Positions 47,888-56,299 of a stretch of 64,000 bases of DNA are shown here, piece by piece. Below the pieces are notes generated by a model that saw only the letters and a list, made by a program, of their open reading frames with translations, ran no database searches and was not told the DNA's origin. The DNA comes from Burkholderia sp. Ac-20365. Its GTDB lineage: Bacteria; Pseudomonadota; Gammaproteobacteria; Burkholderiales; Burkholderiaceae. Location of the stretch: positions 1 to 64,000 of the forward strand of contig NZ_JAAGPI010000005.1 of NCBI RefSeq assembly GCF_017104715.1. Direction: 5' to 3'. The first letter of the stretch is position 1; each line of letters begins with the position of its first letter. The translations under genes and the position numbers were made by a program.

Positions 47888-49234
47888 TTATCCGAGATCG
47901 GTCTTCATGACTTCCGTCTCACGGGAACTCGACGCAACCGCTGTCAGTTCGGCCCGCGGCTCGAGCGGACTTACCGAACCATAACCCGACAGTTCGCGCG
48001 CCATCGCCTCCCGGTCCAGTTCGCCCTCCCATGCCGACACCACCACCGTAGCCACCGCATTACCGATGATATTCACGAGCGATCGGCACTCTGCCATGAA
48101 TCGATCGATACCCAGGATGAGGACCATCGCCGCGACGGGCACGGTAGGCACCACCGACAGACTCGCTGCCAGTGCGACAAAGCCCGCACCAACAACGGCG
48201 CTTGATCCCTTCGATGTCAACATGGTCACAGCGAACAACGTCAATTCCTGGGCGAGCGTCAGGTGAATGTTTGTCGCCTGCGCCAGAAACATGACCGCCA
48301 GCGTCATATAGATGTTGGCACCGTCCAGATTGAACGAATAGCCAGTCGGCACAACCAGTCCGACAACCGCCTTCGAGCAGCCCATCCGCTCGAGCTTTTG
48401 CATTAACTGGGGAAGTGCAGCTTCGGAAGTACTCGTGCCAAGGACGATAAACAGTTCCTCTTTCAGGTAGGCAAGAAAGCGAAAAACGTTGAATCCCGCG
48501 AATTTTGCAATCAGGCCAAGCACCACGGCGACGAACGTAAATGCTGTCAGATAGAAAACGCCGATCAGTTTCAGCAGGGGGACGAGTGAGCCGATCCCGT
48601 ATTTTCCGACTGTAAACGCGATCGCGCCGAACGCGCCTACTGGGGCGAATCTGGTAATGATCTTGACGAGAGAGAAGAACACATTCGACAGTTTTTCAAT
48701 GGCCACCGTGATGCTTTGGACCCGTTCACCTGCTGCAGATAACGCAATGCCGAACATCACCGATACGAAAAGGATTGGCAGCGTTTCACCCTTTGCAAAG
48801 GCATCAAAAAACGATGCCGGAATAATCGCAAGAAGAAATCCCGCTATACCGTCCATATGTTCGGCCTGACTCACGAACCCTGAAATCGCGTGCGGATCCA
48901 ACGATGAAATTGAAACGTTGAAGCCCTCGCCTGGGCGCAGGAAGTGGCCCGATATCAGCCCGATCGCCAAAGCCAATGACGAGACAATTTCAAAGTAGAT
49001 CAGGGCCTTCCCACCCACTCGGCCTACCTTCTTCAGATCGCCCATGCTTGTGATACCCGTGACCACCGTACAGAATATGACCGGGCCGATTACCATGCGG
49101 ATGAGCTTGATGAACGCATCGCCGAAAGGCTTCATCGACATCGCGTACGATGGATACAGATGCCCGAGTACGATTCCAACGACAATCGCAAACAGCACCT
49201 GAAGATACAGAACTTTATAGAAAGGTTGCTTCAT
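47888..49234 (-). CDS. dctA: C4-dicarboxylate:cation symporter DctA
   Basis: 448 residues of the DAACS family. Typical blocks are [22 protein letters not shown] at the N terminus, [19 protein letters not shown], the serine-rich loop [14 protein letters not shown] and the substrate-site region [18 protein letters not shown]. It imports succinate, fumarate and malate with protons. A ribosome site (AGGATG) fixes the ATG at 49234; the open frame continues upstream to 49387. Its place among tautomerase genes suggests a related unsaturated dicarboxylate as possible cargo (inference). Confidence 0.92.
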   Translation of the reverse strand: MKQPFYKVLYLQVLFAIVVGIVLGHLYPSYAMSMKPFGDAFIKLIRMVIGPVIFCTVVTGITSMGDLKKVGRVGGKALIYFEIVSSLALAIGLISGHFLRPGEGFNVSISSLDPHAISGFVSQAEHMDGIAGFLLAIIPASFFDAFAKGETLPILFVSVMFGIALSAAGERVQSITVAIEKLSNVFFSLVKIITRFAPVGAFGAIAFTVGKYGIGSLVPLLKLIGVFYLTAFTFVAVVLGLIAKFAGFNVFRFLAYLKEELFIVLGTSTSEAALPQLMQKLERMGCSKAVVGLVVPTGYSFNLDGANIYMTLAVMFLAQATNIHLTLAQELTLFAVTMLTSKGSSAVVGAGFVALAASLSVVPTVPVAAMVLILGIDRFMAECRSLVNIIGNAVATVVVSAWEGELDREAMARELSGYGSVSPLEPRAELTAVASSSRETEVMKTDLG

Positions 49235-49465
49235 GGTGTCATCCTCACATACCTTGCCGCCTGCGGCGGCTATGGCGCCCTGCCAGCGGGCGCCAATGAC
49301 TCGTTGCACGAACGGCCAGTTGATCTTCTTCTTTTCCACGCTAGGCGCGGCACAGTTTCGCGGCATCGATTTATCGGCCTGACGCACGCGCGCCCAGAGA
49401 TCCGGCTCGCACTTGCCAGCCGGATCTACCGTTCAATACTTAGGGAAGTTCTGGTTTCGACGCGG

Positions 49466-49861
49466 CTATTCGCTGCGCTCGTCTTCGATCCAGTCTTTGT
49501 TGAAGCCACCCAGGATCGGGTGATACATTTCGTCGCCTGAATGCTGGGTGAACTCGATATTCAAGCGGTTCGTTTTCAGACCGAGCAATTCCACGCACGC
49601 TTCGATCAGTTGTCGCGCAAGCTCTCCACGCTGTTCCAGCGGGCGGCCACGACGGATGTCCAGCATCATGATTGCAGCCTCGTCCGGTTCATCATCGGAG
49701 CAACGCCACACACCACCTCTACCCACTTCACGAATCGATACGGTGATGATGTTCGTGTTGACCTTCATCACATCCGCGTAGATTTCACCGATTCGCTTTG
49801 CGGCTGCTTTTTTCTGATCCGGGGTGTATTCGTAGGGCACATCGAGTTGCAGATAGGGCAT
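49466..49861 (-). CDS. Third tautomerase-superfamily protein
   Basis: 131 residues with the N-terminal Pro after Met and an AGGAAA ribosome site before 49861. The core DIRRGRPLEQRGELARQLIEA has the Arg-rich turn typical of the tautomerase fold, with Arg69, Arg70 and Arg72 near the place of the MSAD pair. It is distinct in sequence from the other two tautomerases in this cluster. It sits between dctA and the DJ-1 gene on the same strand. The substrate is unknown. Confidence 0.78.
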   Translation of the reverse strand: MPYLQLDVPYEYTPDQKKAAAKRIGEIYADVMKVNTNIITVSIREVGRGGVWRCSDDEPDEAAIMMLDIRRGRPLEQRGELARQLIEACVELLGLKTNRLNIEFTQHSGDEMYHPILGGFNKDWIEDERSE

Positions 49862-49919
49862 GATTTCCTCAACTGTCGGGATGGGGCGACAGAAGCGCCG
49901 GCAAGGCGCTCCTTCGAAT

Positions 49920-50795
49920 TTACTTCGACGCCTGCTGGTTCAGCTTCGCAACCAGCGCATCACCCAGCGCGTGGTCCGAGAAGGGTTGCTGACCCGTAAT
50001 CAGTTCGCGATCAACGACCACATTGCTCTTCCACGGCTCGGCGATTTGCACGTCGGCACCCGCCTTCGCCAGCGCCTCATCCGTGTAGAACTGGACCTGA
50101 CCGCCCAGCGGCTTACCCTCGCCTTCCAGCTGCTTCTCTTCTGCGTTCGAGAACACCGTGAGCTTATACCCGGCATACGGCCAGCCTTGCTTGAGCTGAT
50201 CGATCGATGCCGTGTCATCGGCGATCAAGGCTTTGTCGAAAGCAGCGGGGTTTTTCATGGTCGACAGCAACGCGATCGGGCCGTGGCAGATAATGCCGGT
50301 CGGACGACCCGTATCGTGGAAGCTGACCAGAATCTTGCCGAGATTCCTGTCCTTCAGCAGATCCTGCATCGGCGCATGACCGCCTGGCATGAAGAGCCCA
50401 ACGTAGCCTTGCGTACCCTTGGCCGCGACAGTCGCGAGCTTCATGGGATGCTTGATCCCCGCGAATCCGTCGACGAATTTCAGCGCGTCTTCACGCTTTG
50501 CATCGTCGCCGCCGAAGAACATCTTGTTGTTCGAATTCTCATCCATGGAGGGCGTGTCGCCCTTCGGATTGGCGAACACAGGCGTGTAGCCCGCATCGAC
50601 GATCTGCTTCAGCGGCGTCGCCAACTCGTTCAGATAGTAGCCTGTCTTGTACGTCTTTCCGTCACGAAGATCGAGTGTATGTGCGCTCGACAGAACCACC
50701 AGAACCTTGCCGTGCGATTGCGCCGAAGCAACTGTCGGAGCCACCGCAGCGATGCCGAGCGCGAGAACGAGACTGCTGATTTTGAACCTGTTCAT
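49920..50795 (-). CDS. Secreted DJ-1/PfpI-family protein (Hsp31-like)
   Basis: 291 residues. A signal peptide (about residues 1-25, cleavage after TVASA) is followed by the class I glutamine amidotransferase-like fold. The nucleophile elbow is IICHGPIAL with the reactive Cys, preceded by FMPGGHAPMQDL. Relatives in the Hsp31 branch are glyoxalase III or protein deglycase/chaperone enzymes, but most are cytosolic; export is unusual. It lies 58 bases from the third tautomerase gene and is upstream of it on the same strand. Confidence 0.85.
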   Translation of the reverse strand: MNRFKISSLVLALGIAAVAPTVASAQSHGKVLVVLSSAHTLDLRDGKTYKTGYYLNELATPLKQIVDAGYTPVFANPKGDTPSMDENSNNKMFFGGDDAKREDALKFVDGFAGIKHPMKLATVAAKGTQGYVGLFMPGGHAPMQDLLKDRNLGKILVSFHDTGRPTGIICHGPIALLSTMKNPAAFDKALIADDTASIDQLKQGWPYAGYKLTVFSNAEEKQLEGEGKPLGGQVQFYTDEALAKAGADVQIAEPWKSNVVVDRELITGQQPFSDHALGDALVAKLNQQASK

Positions 50796-50913
50796 GGATG
50801 AAAATTACCTTACCAACATTAGTACAACTGTGTAAAAAGAAAATTCCAAAGCTGCGATTAATCTATTTCCATCAACTTGCGAGCGCTCCCCTGCCACAGC
50901 GCGGCAATCGACC

Positions 50914-51621
50914 TTACCTGGATGAAGCCATGGATACGAACTCCCCGTGATCCAGTCCAGCCAAGGCTGTCCTCACCATATTCTCAGCCGCCGTGGCGTA
51001 ACTCACCCGCCCTCTTACGGCCTCATGGTCAGTGACTTGCAGAAAGCGCCGGTACTTCGATTCAGGCAGAACGACCTGCAGTCTGATTCCCTGATCGCTG
51101 AAATCCTGATGCAACGATCTTGAGTAAGCCAGCACATACGCCGCAATTGCCTCGCACATGCCGTTCTTGCATTCGGGCCGGTCGTTGGCGACCGTCGCTA
51201 CCTGAATAATCGTTCCCGTCCCGCGCGACGCGAATGCGGGTGCAACTGCCCTCGTAAATCGCGTCAATGCCGCCAGATTCACGGCAATGATCGGGCTGAT
51301 CAGGCTCGTGTCACTTTCCAGCATTGGCGCAGCGGCGCCGATACCTGCATTGTTCACGAGCATCGTGATGCTCGAATCGCTGCGCAGAAGCGACTCGACG
51401 CTCTGCACACCAGCAAGCCTCGCAAGATCGGCCTGCACCACCTCGAAGCTACGTCCTGTCTTGTCGGTCAGCTGGCTTGCGAGCGTGTTCATTCGCGCCC
51501 GGTTGCGCGCAATCATGATCACGTCATAGCCGCGCTCAGCAAGCTGCTCTGCATAGCACGCACCGACGCCACTCGACGCGCCAGTTACGACTGCAGTTCC
51601 CTTGCTGACTCCTTCAATCAA
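50914..51621 (-). CDS. SDR-family protein with a lost catalytic site
   Basis: 235 residues. The cofactor motif TGASSGVGACYA and the NNAG at 90-93 are intact, but the catalytic residues are replaced: Ser to Thr143, the YxxxK Tyr to Cys156 and its Lys to Ala160. The close relative at 52969 keeps Ser141, Tyr154 and Lys158. So this protein may still bind NAD(P)H yet cannot work as a normal dehydrogenase; a sensing or regulatory role is possible. It is divergent from the GlxA-type AraC gene at 51748. Confidence 0.85.
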   Translation of the reverse strand: MIEGVSKGTAVVTGASSGVGACYAEQLAERGYDVIMIARNRARMNTLASQLTDKTGRSFEVVQADLARLAGVQSVESLLRSDSSITMLVNNAGIGAAAPMLESDTSLISPIIAVNLAALTRFTRAVAPAFASRGTGTIIQVATVANDRPECKNGMCEAIAAYVLAYSRSLHQDFSDQGIRLQVVLPESKYRRFLQVTDHEAVRGRVSYATAAENMVRTALAGLDHGEFVSMASSR

Positions 51622-51688
51622 GACATTTCTCCGAGACTTCTAGCTGGTTGATGAGCGTGAATGAATCTTAGATTTATGCGATCATCGG

Positions 51689-51707
51689 CTCAATGACGTA
51701 GATGCAA
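51689..51707. promoter_or_regulatory. 19-base motif shared with 55055-55073
   Basis: CTCAATGACGTAGATGCAA occurs here and, identically, at 55055-55073; both are followed 6-8 bases later by CGGCCA. This copy is 41-59 bases before the AraC start at 51748 and upstream of the divergent SDR gene, so it may be an operator or core promoter for either. Confidence 0.5.
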
Positions 51708-51747
51708 CGTTTCCGGCCATCGACGTTTTCATCCATCGGAGGTTGCC

Positions 51748-52692
51748 ATGCAGAAGGTTGGACTCGTCGTCTATCCTAACTTTCAATCGCTCGGACTCGC
51801 GGTCGCAACCGTGTTCGAATACGCGAACATCATGAGCGGCGAGCAGATTTACGATCTGTCGCTGGTTTCAGAACACGGCGGACTCATCAAGTCGTCACAG
51901 GGCTTCTCGGTCGAAACCAGTACGTTCGTCCGACGAAAATTCGACACCCTGATCGTGACTGGCGACAACGAAACAGCGCCGCCGAGTGAAGGACTCAAGG
52001 CGTACCTGCGCGCGTCGAGCCGGCATTCCCGTCGGATCTGCGCGATCTGCACCGGCGCGTTCGTGCTCGCTGAAGCAGGGTTGCTTGAGGGACGCCGGGC
52101 GACGACACACTGGCAGTTCGCGAGAGCGTTCCAGCGCGCCTATCCGAATGTCCAGATGGAAGAGGACCGGATCTTCATGATTGACGGACATATCTGGACC
52201 TCCGCCGGCATGAGTGCAGGTGTCGATCTTGCGCTCGCCCTTGTGGAGAAAGATCTGGGGCAGAAGATCGCGCGTGACATCGCCCGAAAGCTGGTGGTGA
52301 CACACCGACGCGCAGGTGGCCAGTCACAATACTCCGCCTTGCTCGAGCTCGACGCCAAGACGGATCGCGTTCAAAGCGCTCTCGCGTACGCTAGAGAAAA
52401 CCTGACGTCGGAACTATCGGTAGAGGAGCTTGCGGAAGCTGCCAACCTCAGTCCCCGGCAATTCAGCAGACTCTTTCGCGAGGAGACGGGGCAGTCGCCG
52501 GCCAAAGCAATCGAGCGCCTGCGTGTCGAAGCCGCCAGAACCATGATGGAAACGGGTCGTCATCCAATTGACAGGATCGCCCGGGAAACAGGCTTCGGCG
52601 ACCGCGAGCGTATGCGTCGGGCGTTTCTACGCGCATTCGGCCAGCCGCCACAGTCGATACAACGAACCAGTTCGCCTTCTGTACCGGCTTGA
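51748..52692 (+). CDS. GlxA-type AraC regulator (DJ-1/PfpI domain plus AraC DNA-binding domain)
   Basis: 314 residues. The N-terminal DJ-1/PfpI-like domain (about 1-190) has the family elbow AICTGAFVLAEAGLL, in which the Cys is conserved, and the segment DGHIWTSAGMSAGVDLALALVE. The C-terminal AraC domain (about 215-310) has two helix-turn-helix motifs, with ELAEAANLSPRQFSRLFREETGQSP and the late GFGDRERMRRAFLRAFGQPPQ. A ribosome site GGAGG precedes the ATG. Closest relative in the window is the gene at 55198-56136. It probably controls the divergent SDR or the downstream SDR at 52969. Confidence 0.88.
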   Translation: MQKVGLVVYPNFQSLGLAVATVFEYANIMSGEQIYDLSLVSEHGGLIKSSQGFSVETSTFVRRKFDTLIVTGDNETAPPSEGLKAYLRASSRHSRRICAICTGAFVLAEAGLLEGRRATTHWQFARAFQRAYPNVQMEEDRIFMIDGHIWTSAGMSAGVDLALALVEKDLGQKIARDIARKLVVTHRRAGGQSQYSALLELDAKTDRVQSALAYARENLTSELSVEELAEAANLSPRQFSRLFREETGQSPAKAIERLRVEAARTMMETGRHPIDRIARETGFGDRERMRRAFLRAFGQPPQSIQRTSSPSVPA

Positions 52693-52878
52693 CGGACTTC
52701 GGGCCTGATCAGGCTTCCGTTAAAGCACTTCGATCAGCAATCCGCCGCCCGTTCTGGGCGGCGACATGAACGGCAGGCTGCTTCCTGTACACGGACGGCT
52801 TCCCGCACACCACCTACATCCCCCTGCAACAACGTACCCGCTACAAGAATTTGCCGCGTTTCTGCCATGGCCGGAATC

Positions 52879-52904
52879 GTTGCGTATATGACATTTGCGA
52901 CAAC
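52879..52904. promoter_or_regulatory. Operator-like site sharing the TATGACATT core with 56152-56176
   Basis: GTTG...CAAC ends frame a core TATGACATT, 65 bases before the SDR ATG at 52969. The same nine-base core with GTGGC...GCCAC ends lies before the second GlxA-type/SDR pair. Both are candidate sites of the GlxA-type regulators. The rest of 52693-52968 has no gene. Confidence 0.45.
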
Positions 52905-52968
52905 GCCGCGCCGGCGTATCTTTCGTCTCGAAGTCGATATTCATCGACCGAACCCATTGGAGAAGATC

Positions 52969-53769
52969 ATGAGCAATTCGAAAGGTACTGCCCTCATCAC
53001 TGGCGCGTCGGCTGGCATTGGTGCTGTTTATGCGGACCGTCTCGCGAAACGCGGTTACGACCTCATTCTGGTCGCCCGCAATGAAGACCGGCTGAAAGCA
53101 TTGTCTGCGCGCCTCGCCAGCGAAAGCGGCCGTTCGGTGAAGTACCTGGCCGAAGACCTGAACGACAAGGCTGCCGTCCGCCGTGTCGAAGCCGTGCTGC
53201 GCGATGACGCGAGCATCACGATGCTCGTCAACAACGCTGGCGTCGGTTCGGTCAACTCGATCCTGCAAGGCGACGTCGACACGATGGAAGACATGATCGC
53301 CCTCAACATCACCGCACTGACGCGTCTCACCTATGCGGCCGCTCCCGCTTTCGTGGCGCGTGGCACGGGTACGATCATCAACATCGCATCGGTGGTCGGT
53401 ATCGCGGTCGAAATGCTGAACGGTGTGTACAGCGCGTCGAAGTCGTATGTCATCAGCTTTGGCCACGCTCTGCAGCGCGATCTGGCTGGCAAGGGTGTTC
53501 GCGTGCAGTCGGTGCTGCCTGGCGCAACTGCTACCGAGTTCTGGGACGTCGCAGGTTATCCGAACCAGAAGACCTCGCCCGTCACGATGTCGGCATCAGA
53601 TCTCGTCGACGCTGCGTTGGCTGGCCTCGACGCGGGCGAAATCGTGACGATTCCGGGTCTGCATGACGCGGAAGACTGGAACCAGTGGGAAGCCGGCCGT
53701 CGCGCGATCTCGCAGAAGTTCGGCAACGCTGTACCTGCCGCGCGTTATGGTCTGACCGCGAGCAAGTAA
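52969..53769 (+). CDS. SDR-family oxidoreductase (catalytically intact)
   Basis: 266 residues. TGASAGIGAVYA, NNAG, the catalytic Ser141 in NIASVVG and YSASK with Tyr154 and Lys158 are all present. GGAGAAGATC before 52969 gives a good start; the open frame continues upstream to 52867. It is close in sequence to the degenerate SDR at 50914 (shared GTALITGAS/GTAVVTGAS, ASITMLVNNAG, APAF.(A/S)RGTGTII). The substrate is unknown. It is downstream of a TATGACATT site, so it may answer to a GlxA-type regulator. Confidence 0.9.
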   Translation: MSNSKGTALITGASAGIGAVYADRLAKRGYDLILVARNEDRLKALSARLASESGRSVKYLAEDLNDKAAVRRVEAVLRDDASITMLVNNAGVGSVNSILQGDVDTMEDMIALNITALTRLTYAAAPAFVARGTGTIINIASVVGIAVEMLNGVYSASKSYVISFGHALQRDLAGKGVRVQSVLPGATATEFWDVAGYPNQKTSPVTMSASDLVDAALAGLDAGEIVTIPGLHDAEDWNQWEAGRRAISQKFGNAVPAARYGLTASK

Positions 53770-53795
53770 GTCAGTAGAAATCCGGCATGACAGCG

Positions 53796-53828
53796 CGCCG
53801 TCGTCCCAGCAGAACCTGGGCGACGGCG
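53796..53828 (+). terminator. Strong hairpin after the SDR gene
   Basis: CGCCGTCG (53796-53803), a bulged T, CCCAG, the loop CAGAAC, CTGGG and CGACGGCG (53821-53828) form a 13-pair stem with one bulge, 27 bases after the SDR stop. It lacks a T run but is the obvious terminator for this convergent gap. Confidence 0.55.
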
Positions 53829-53943
53829 CAATGCCATCTGCGCGATCGGTGGGATAGTGTTGCCTGTCGCTGTCGGCAGCATGTGCTGATGAATCCGGAT
53901 CCAGCGAGAGCGAAGGCGCGTGTTGTTACGCCGCCTCAGTCTT

Positions 53944-54882
53944 CTAGACAGATGTGGAATGCGCGGTCATTTCCTGATCCGTGTCGAGCGACCGGAAATA
54001 ACCCAGACAGGCGTCGATGAACGTTCTCGTCCTTCGTGGCGTGGAGCTAGCCTGCTGGTACTGCACGCCGAGGTCGATTCCGCCTAACGACATTTCCCCG
54101 TCGAAACTCACCTTTCTAAGCTCGCCTCGAGCCAGGTCACGCCGAACAATCACTTCGGGCAATAGCGCGATACCGGCCCCGGCCATCGCAAGTTCTCTTG
54201 CGATCGCGCTGGGCACATTCATATCGACGCTTTGCAGCGACAGAGGAGGACATGTGCTGGTATCCGATGAAATTTCGAGGCCTTTTCTCGCAGCCTCTTC
54301 GCGCCCATCGATTATCCGATGCTGCGGCAGATCACAAATCGAGTTCAGCGATGCACTCTTGTCGAGATATTGTGGACTGGCTACAAAGACAAAACCGGAT
54401 CGAAATAGCGGACGATTGACCACCGTAGCGTTGGCTATACGATCAGGCGGATAAATCGACAGGTCGTAACCCGACTCGATCAGATTAAGCGGACTATCCT
54501 GTACCGTCAGATGGATTTTTATGCATGGCGCCGTTGCTCCAAACGCGTCGAGCAGGGTCGAAATACCTGCCGCCACGGCAAGCGGATGGGCGACTACTCG
54601 CACGTAGCCGCACTCCGATGTTTTGTCGTCGATAAGCCGGCGCTCAGCCTGCTCCAACTCATCGATGATTCTCGAGCAGGAATCGAAATAGTCTCTCGCC
54701 GTTTCAGCGAGCGCAACACGGCGCGTGGTTCGATTCAGGAGCCGCGAACTCGTGTGGGTTTCCAGATCGGATATGGCGCGAGAAAGCGCGGCTCTCGAAA
54801 CATTCAGAATGTCTGCAGCTTTCGTATAGCTTTGCGTTCTTGCGACGGTGACGAATGCACGCATCGATGCGAGTTGATCCAT
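53944..54882 (-). CDS. LysR-family regulator
   Basis: 312 residues. The helix-turn-helix (MRAFVTVARTQSYTKAADILNVSRAALSRAISDLE) is followed by RLLNRTTRRVALAE and a complete effector domain. The start at 54882 gives the usual N terminus; the open frame continues to 55161 through unrelated sequence. It faces the SDR gene at 52969 (convergent). Its target is not clear, and no divergent partner lies upstream. The relic of pntB immediately upstream shows that its 5' surroundings are rearranged. Confidence 0.85.
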   Translation of the reverse strand: MDQLASMRAFVTVARTQSYTKAADILNVSRAALSRAISDLETHTSSRLLNRTTRRVALAETARDYFDSCSRIIDELEQAERRLIDDKTSECGYVRVVAHPLAVAAGISTLLDAFGATAPCIKIHLTVQDSPLNLIESGYDLSIYPPDRIANATVVNRPLFRSGFVFVASPQYLDKSASLNSICDLPQHRIIDGREEAARKGLEISSDTSTCPPLSLQSVDMNVPSAIARELAMAGAGIALLPEVIVRRDLARGELRKVSFDGEMSLGGIDLGVQYQQASSTPRRTRTFIDACLGYFRSLDTDQEMTAHSTSV

Positions 54883-54904
54883 AGCAGTCTCTGCTTGAAA
54901 AACG

Positions 54905-55013
54905 CGTCGCGAACGAAGCTCGCGACGCCGAATACAATCATGGTCTTGTCCATGTAGAACAGATCGTCGTCGATACCGGCATAACCGGCTGCCATGGAGC
55001 GTTTGCTGACGAT
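54905..55013 (-). pseudogene. pntB: Relic of the C terminus of NAD(P) transhydrogenase subunit beta (pntB tail)
   Basis: The minus-strand frame reads IVSKRSMAAGYAG then IDDDLFYMDKTMIVFG, which is the conserved C-terminal end of PntB (RSMAAGYAGIDN.LFY.DKTMMVFGDAK). Upstream it is cut by a stop near 55023 and there is no PntB ahead of it; downstream the match fades at about 54905, where a perfect nine-base hairpin GCGTCGCGA/TCGCGACGC (54904-54928) overlaps it. The real gene is absent from this window. Together with flanking changes this marks a past recombination junction. Confidence 0.7.
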
Positions 55014-55054
55014 GGCCGGACGTTACTCGAATGGTAAGGAGCCGACGCCATATC

Positions 55055-55073
55055 CTCAATGACGTAGATGCAA
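55055..55073. repeat. Second copy of the 19-base motif (see 51689-51707)
   Basis: CTCAATGACGTAGATGCAA is identical to the copy upstream of the first GlxA-type gene. This copy is just upstream of the pntB relic, 170-190 bases before the LysR start, and after the end of the second GlxA-type gene. It could be a regulator site for the LysR gene or a remnant of a duplicated promoter. The rest of 54883-55197 holds only the relic. Confidence 0.5.
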
Positions 55074-55197
55074 TGAATTCGGCCACGCCCGACCGTGCGT
55101 GGCAATTCGCAGATGTGCCCGGGAACAAGGCTCTTTGATCACCAGCGGAATGCGTAAGCATTGCTGCGCGCGATGAGCGCCAAAGTATTACGCGGCG

Positions 55198-56136
55198 CTA
55201 GATGGCATTGCGGCGCACGGTCTGAGGCGGCTGCCCCAGTGTGCGCAAGAAAGCGCGCCGCATACGCTCACGATCGGCGAAGCCCGTCTCGTATGCAATG
55301 GTTTCGATCGTATGGCGTCCCTGCTCCAGCATCTGTCGCGCGGCTTCGACGCGGAGACGCTCTACAGCCTTCGCTGGCGTTTGACCTGTTTCATCACGAA
55401 ACGCGCGGCTAAACTGCCGCGAGCTTAAACGTGCCGCTTCGGCGAGTTCTTCCAACGACAGCACGTTCTTCAGATTGGCCCGCGCGTAGTTGATCGCATT
55501 TTGAATCCGGTCTGTTTTCGGCGACAACTCCAGAAGCGTCGAATACTGCGACTGACCACCGGCCCGGCGATGATAGAGGACAAGCTGGTGCGCAACGGAG
55601 CGTGCGACCTCAATCCCGTGGTCATATTCCACCATTGCTAACGCCATATCGATTCCGGCACTCATTCCGGCCGATGTCCAGATATGACCGTCCTGAACAA
55701 AGATCCGGTCCGCGTCTACCTGAACTTCAGGATAACGTCGCTCCAGTTCGGCAGCCTTCATCCAGTGAGTCGTCGCACGGCGATTCGCCAGAAGTCCCGC
55801 CTGGGCCAATATGAATGCACCCGTGCATATGGCGGCGATCCTTGGCGTCCTGGCGACTGCACCGCGCAAGTACTTGACCAACCGGGCCGATGCTTCCGGA
55901 AGCGCTTCACCGCCGCAAACGATGATGCTGTCGAAGGACGATCTTCCGAGCGGCTCGCTCTGTACTGAAACGGCGGCACTCCCCCGGATTGTGCCACCCG
56001 CTTCGGAACGGATTGAGACCTCGTAGTGCTGTACACCGAGGACACGATCGGCGACCTCGAACACTGAGCTGGCCGCAAGACAGACCAGCTGGAAGCCCGG
56101 ATAAACGATAAAACCAACCTTGTGCATGGCTGACAT
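55198..56136 (-). CDS. Second GlxA-type AraC regulator (DJ-1/PfpI domain plus AraC domain)
   Basis: 312 residues, built like the gene at 51748: DJ-1-type elbow AICTGAFILAQAGLL, then DGHIWTSAGMSAGIDMALAMVE, then the AraC domain with LEELAEAARLSSRQFSRAFRDETGQTP and GFADRERMRRAFLRTLGQPPQ. The ATG at 56136 (MSAMHKVGF) or 56127 (MHKVGF) is possible; neither has a good ribosome site. The open frame continues to 56370. It is divergent from the SDR gene at 56300 with a TATGACATT site between, and is its probable regulator. Confidence 0.87.
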   Translation of the reverse strand: MSAMHKVGFIVYPGFQLVCLAASSVFEVADRVLGVQHYEVSIRSEAGGTIRGSAAVSVQSEPLGRSSFDSIIVCGGEALPEASARLVKYLRGAVARTPRIAAICTGAFILAQAGLLANRRATTHWMKAAELERRYPEVQVDADRIFVQDGHIWTSAGMSAGIDMALAMVEYDHGIEVARSVAHQLVLYHRRAGGQSQYSTLLELSPKTDRIQNAINYARANLKNVLSLEELAEAARLSSRQFSRAFRDETGQTPAKAVERLRVEAARQMLEQGRHTIETIAYETGFADRERMRRAFLRTLGQPPQTVRRNAI

Positions 56137-56151
56137 CCGATGGCGAGATTG

Positions 56152-56176
56152 GTGGCAATTATGACATTGTCGCCAC
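56152..56176. promoter_or_regulatory. Imperfect palindrome GTGGC...GCCAC with TATGACATT core
   Basis: 25 bases with GTGGC/GCCAC ends and many symmetric inner positions, 16 bases upstream of the GlxA-type ATG and 124 before the SDR ATG. The core is shared with 52879-52904. A site this close to the regulator start suggests self-repression. Confidence 0.5.
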
Positions 56177-56299
56177 GCCGGGCAACCCCCAGACTGATGA
56201 GATCGGGCACCACCCGTTTGACGGACGCGCGGCTGAACGCGACGACCAGATCGTCGGCATTTATCGCGCTCGCAATCTTCTACAGAATGGAGAACTTCA

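Noticed and set aside
49306..49322. A possible sigma-54 promoter upstream of dctA
   Set aside because: TGGCC...TGCA resembles it, but the GG and GC elements are 10 rather than 12 bases apart, which the polymerase does not tolerate.
52720..52830. Possible glyoxalase C-terminal relic (GGGLLIEVL on the minus strand)
   Set aside because: The similarity is a few residues before a stop and nothing upstream supports it.
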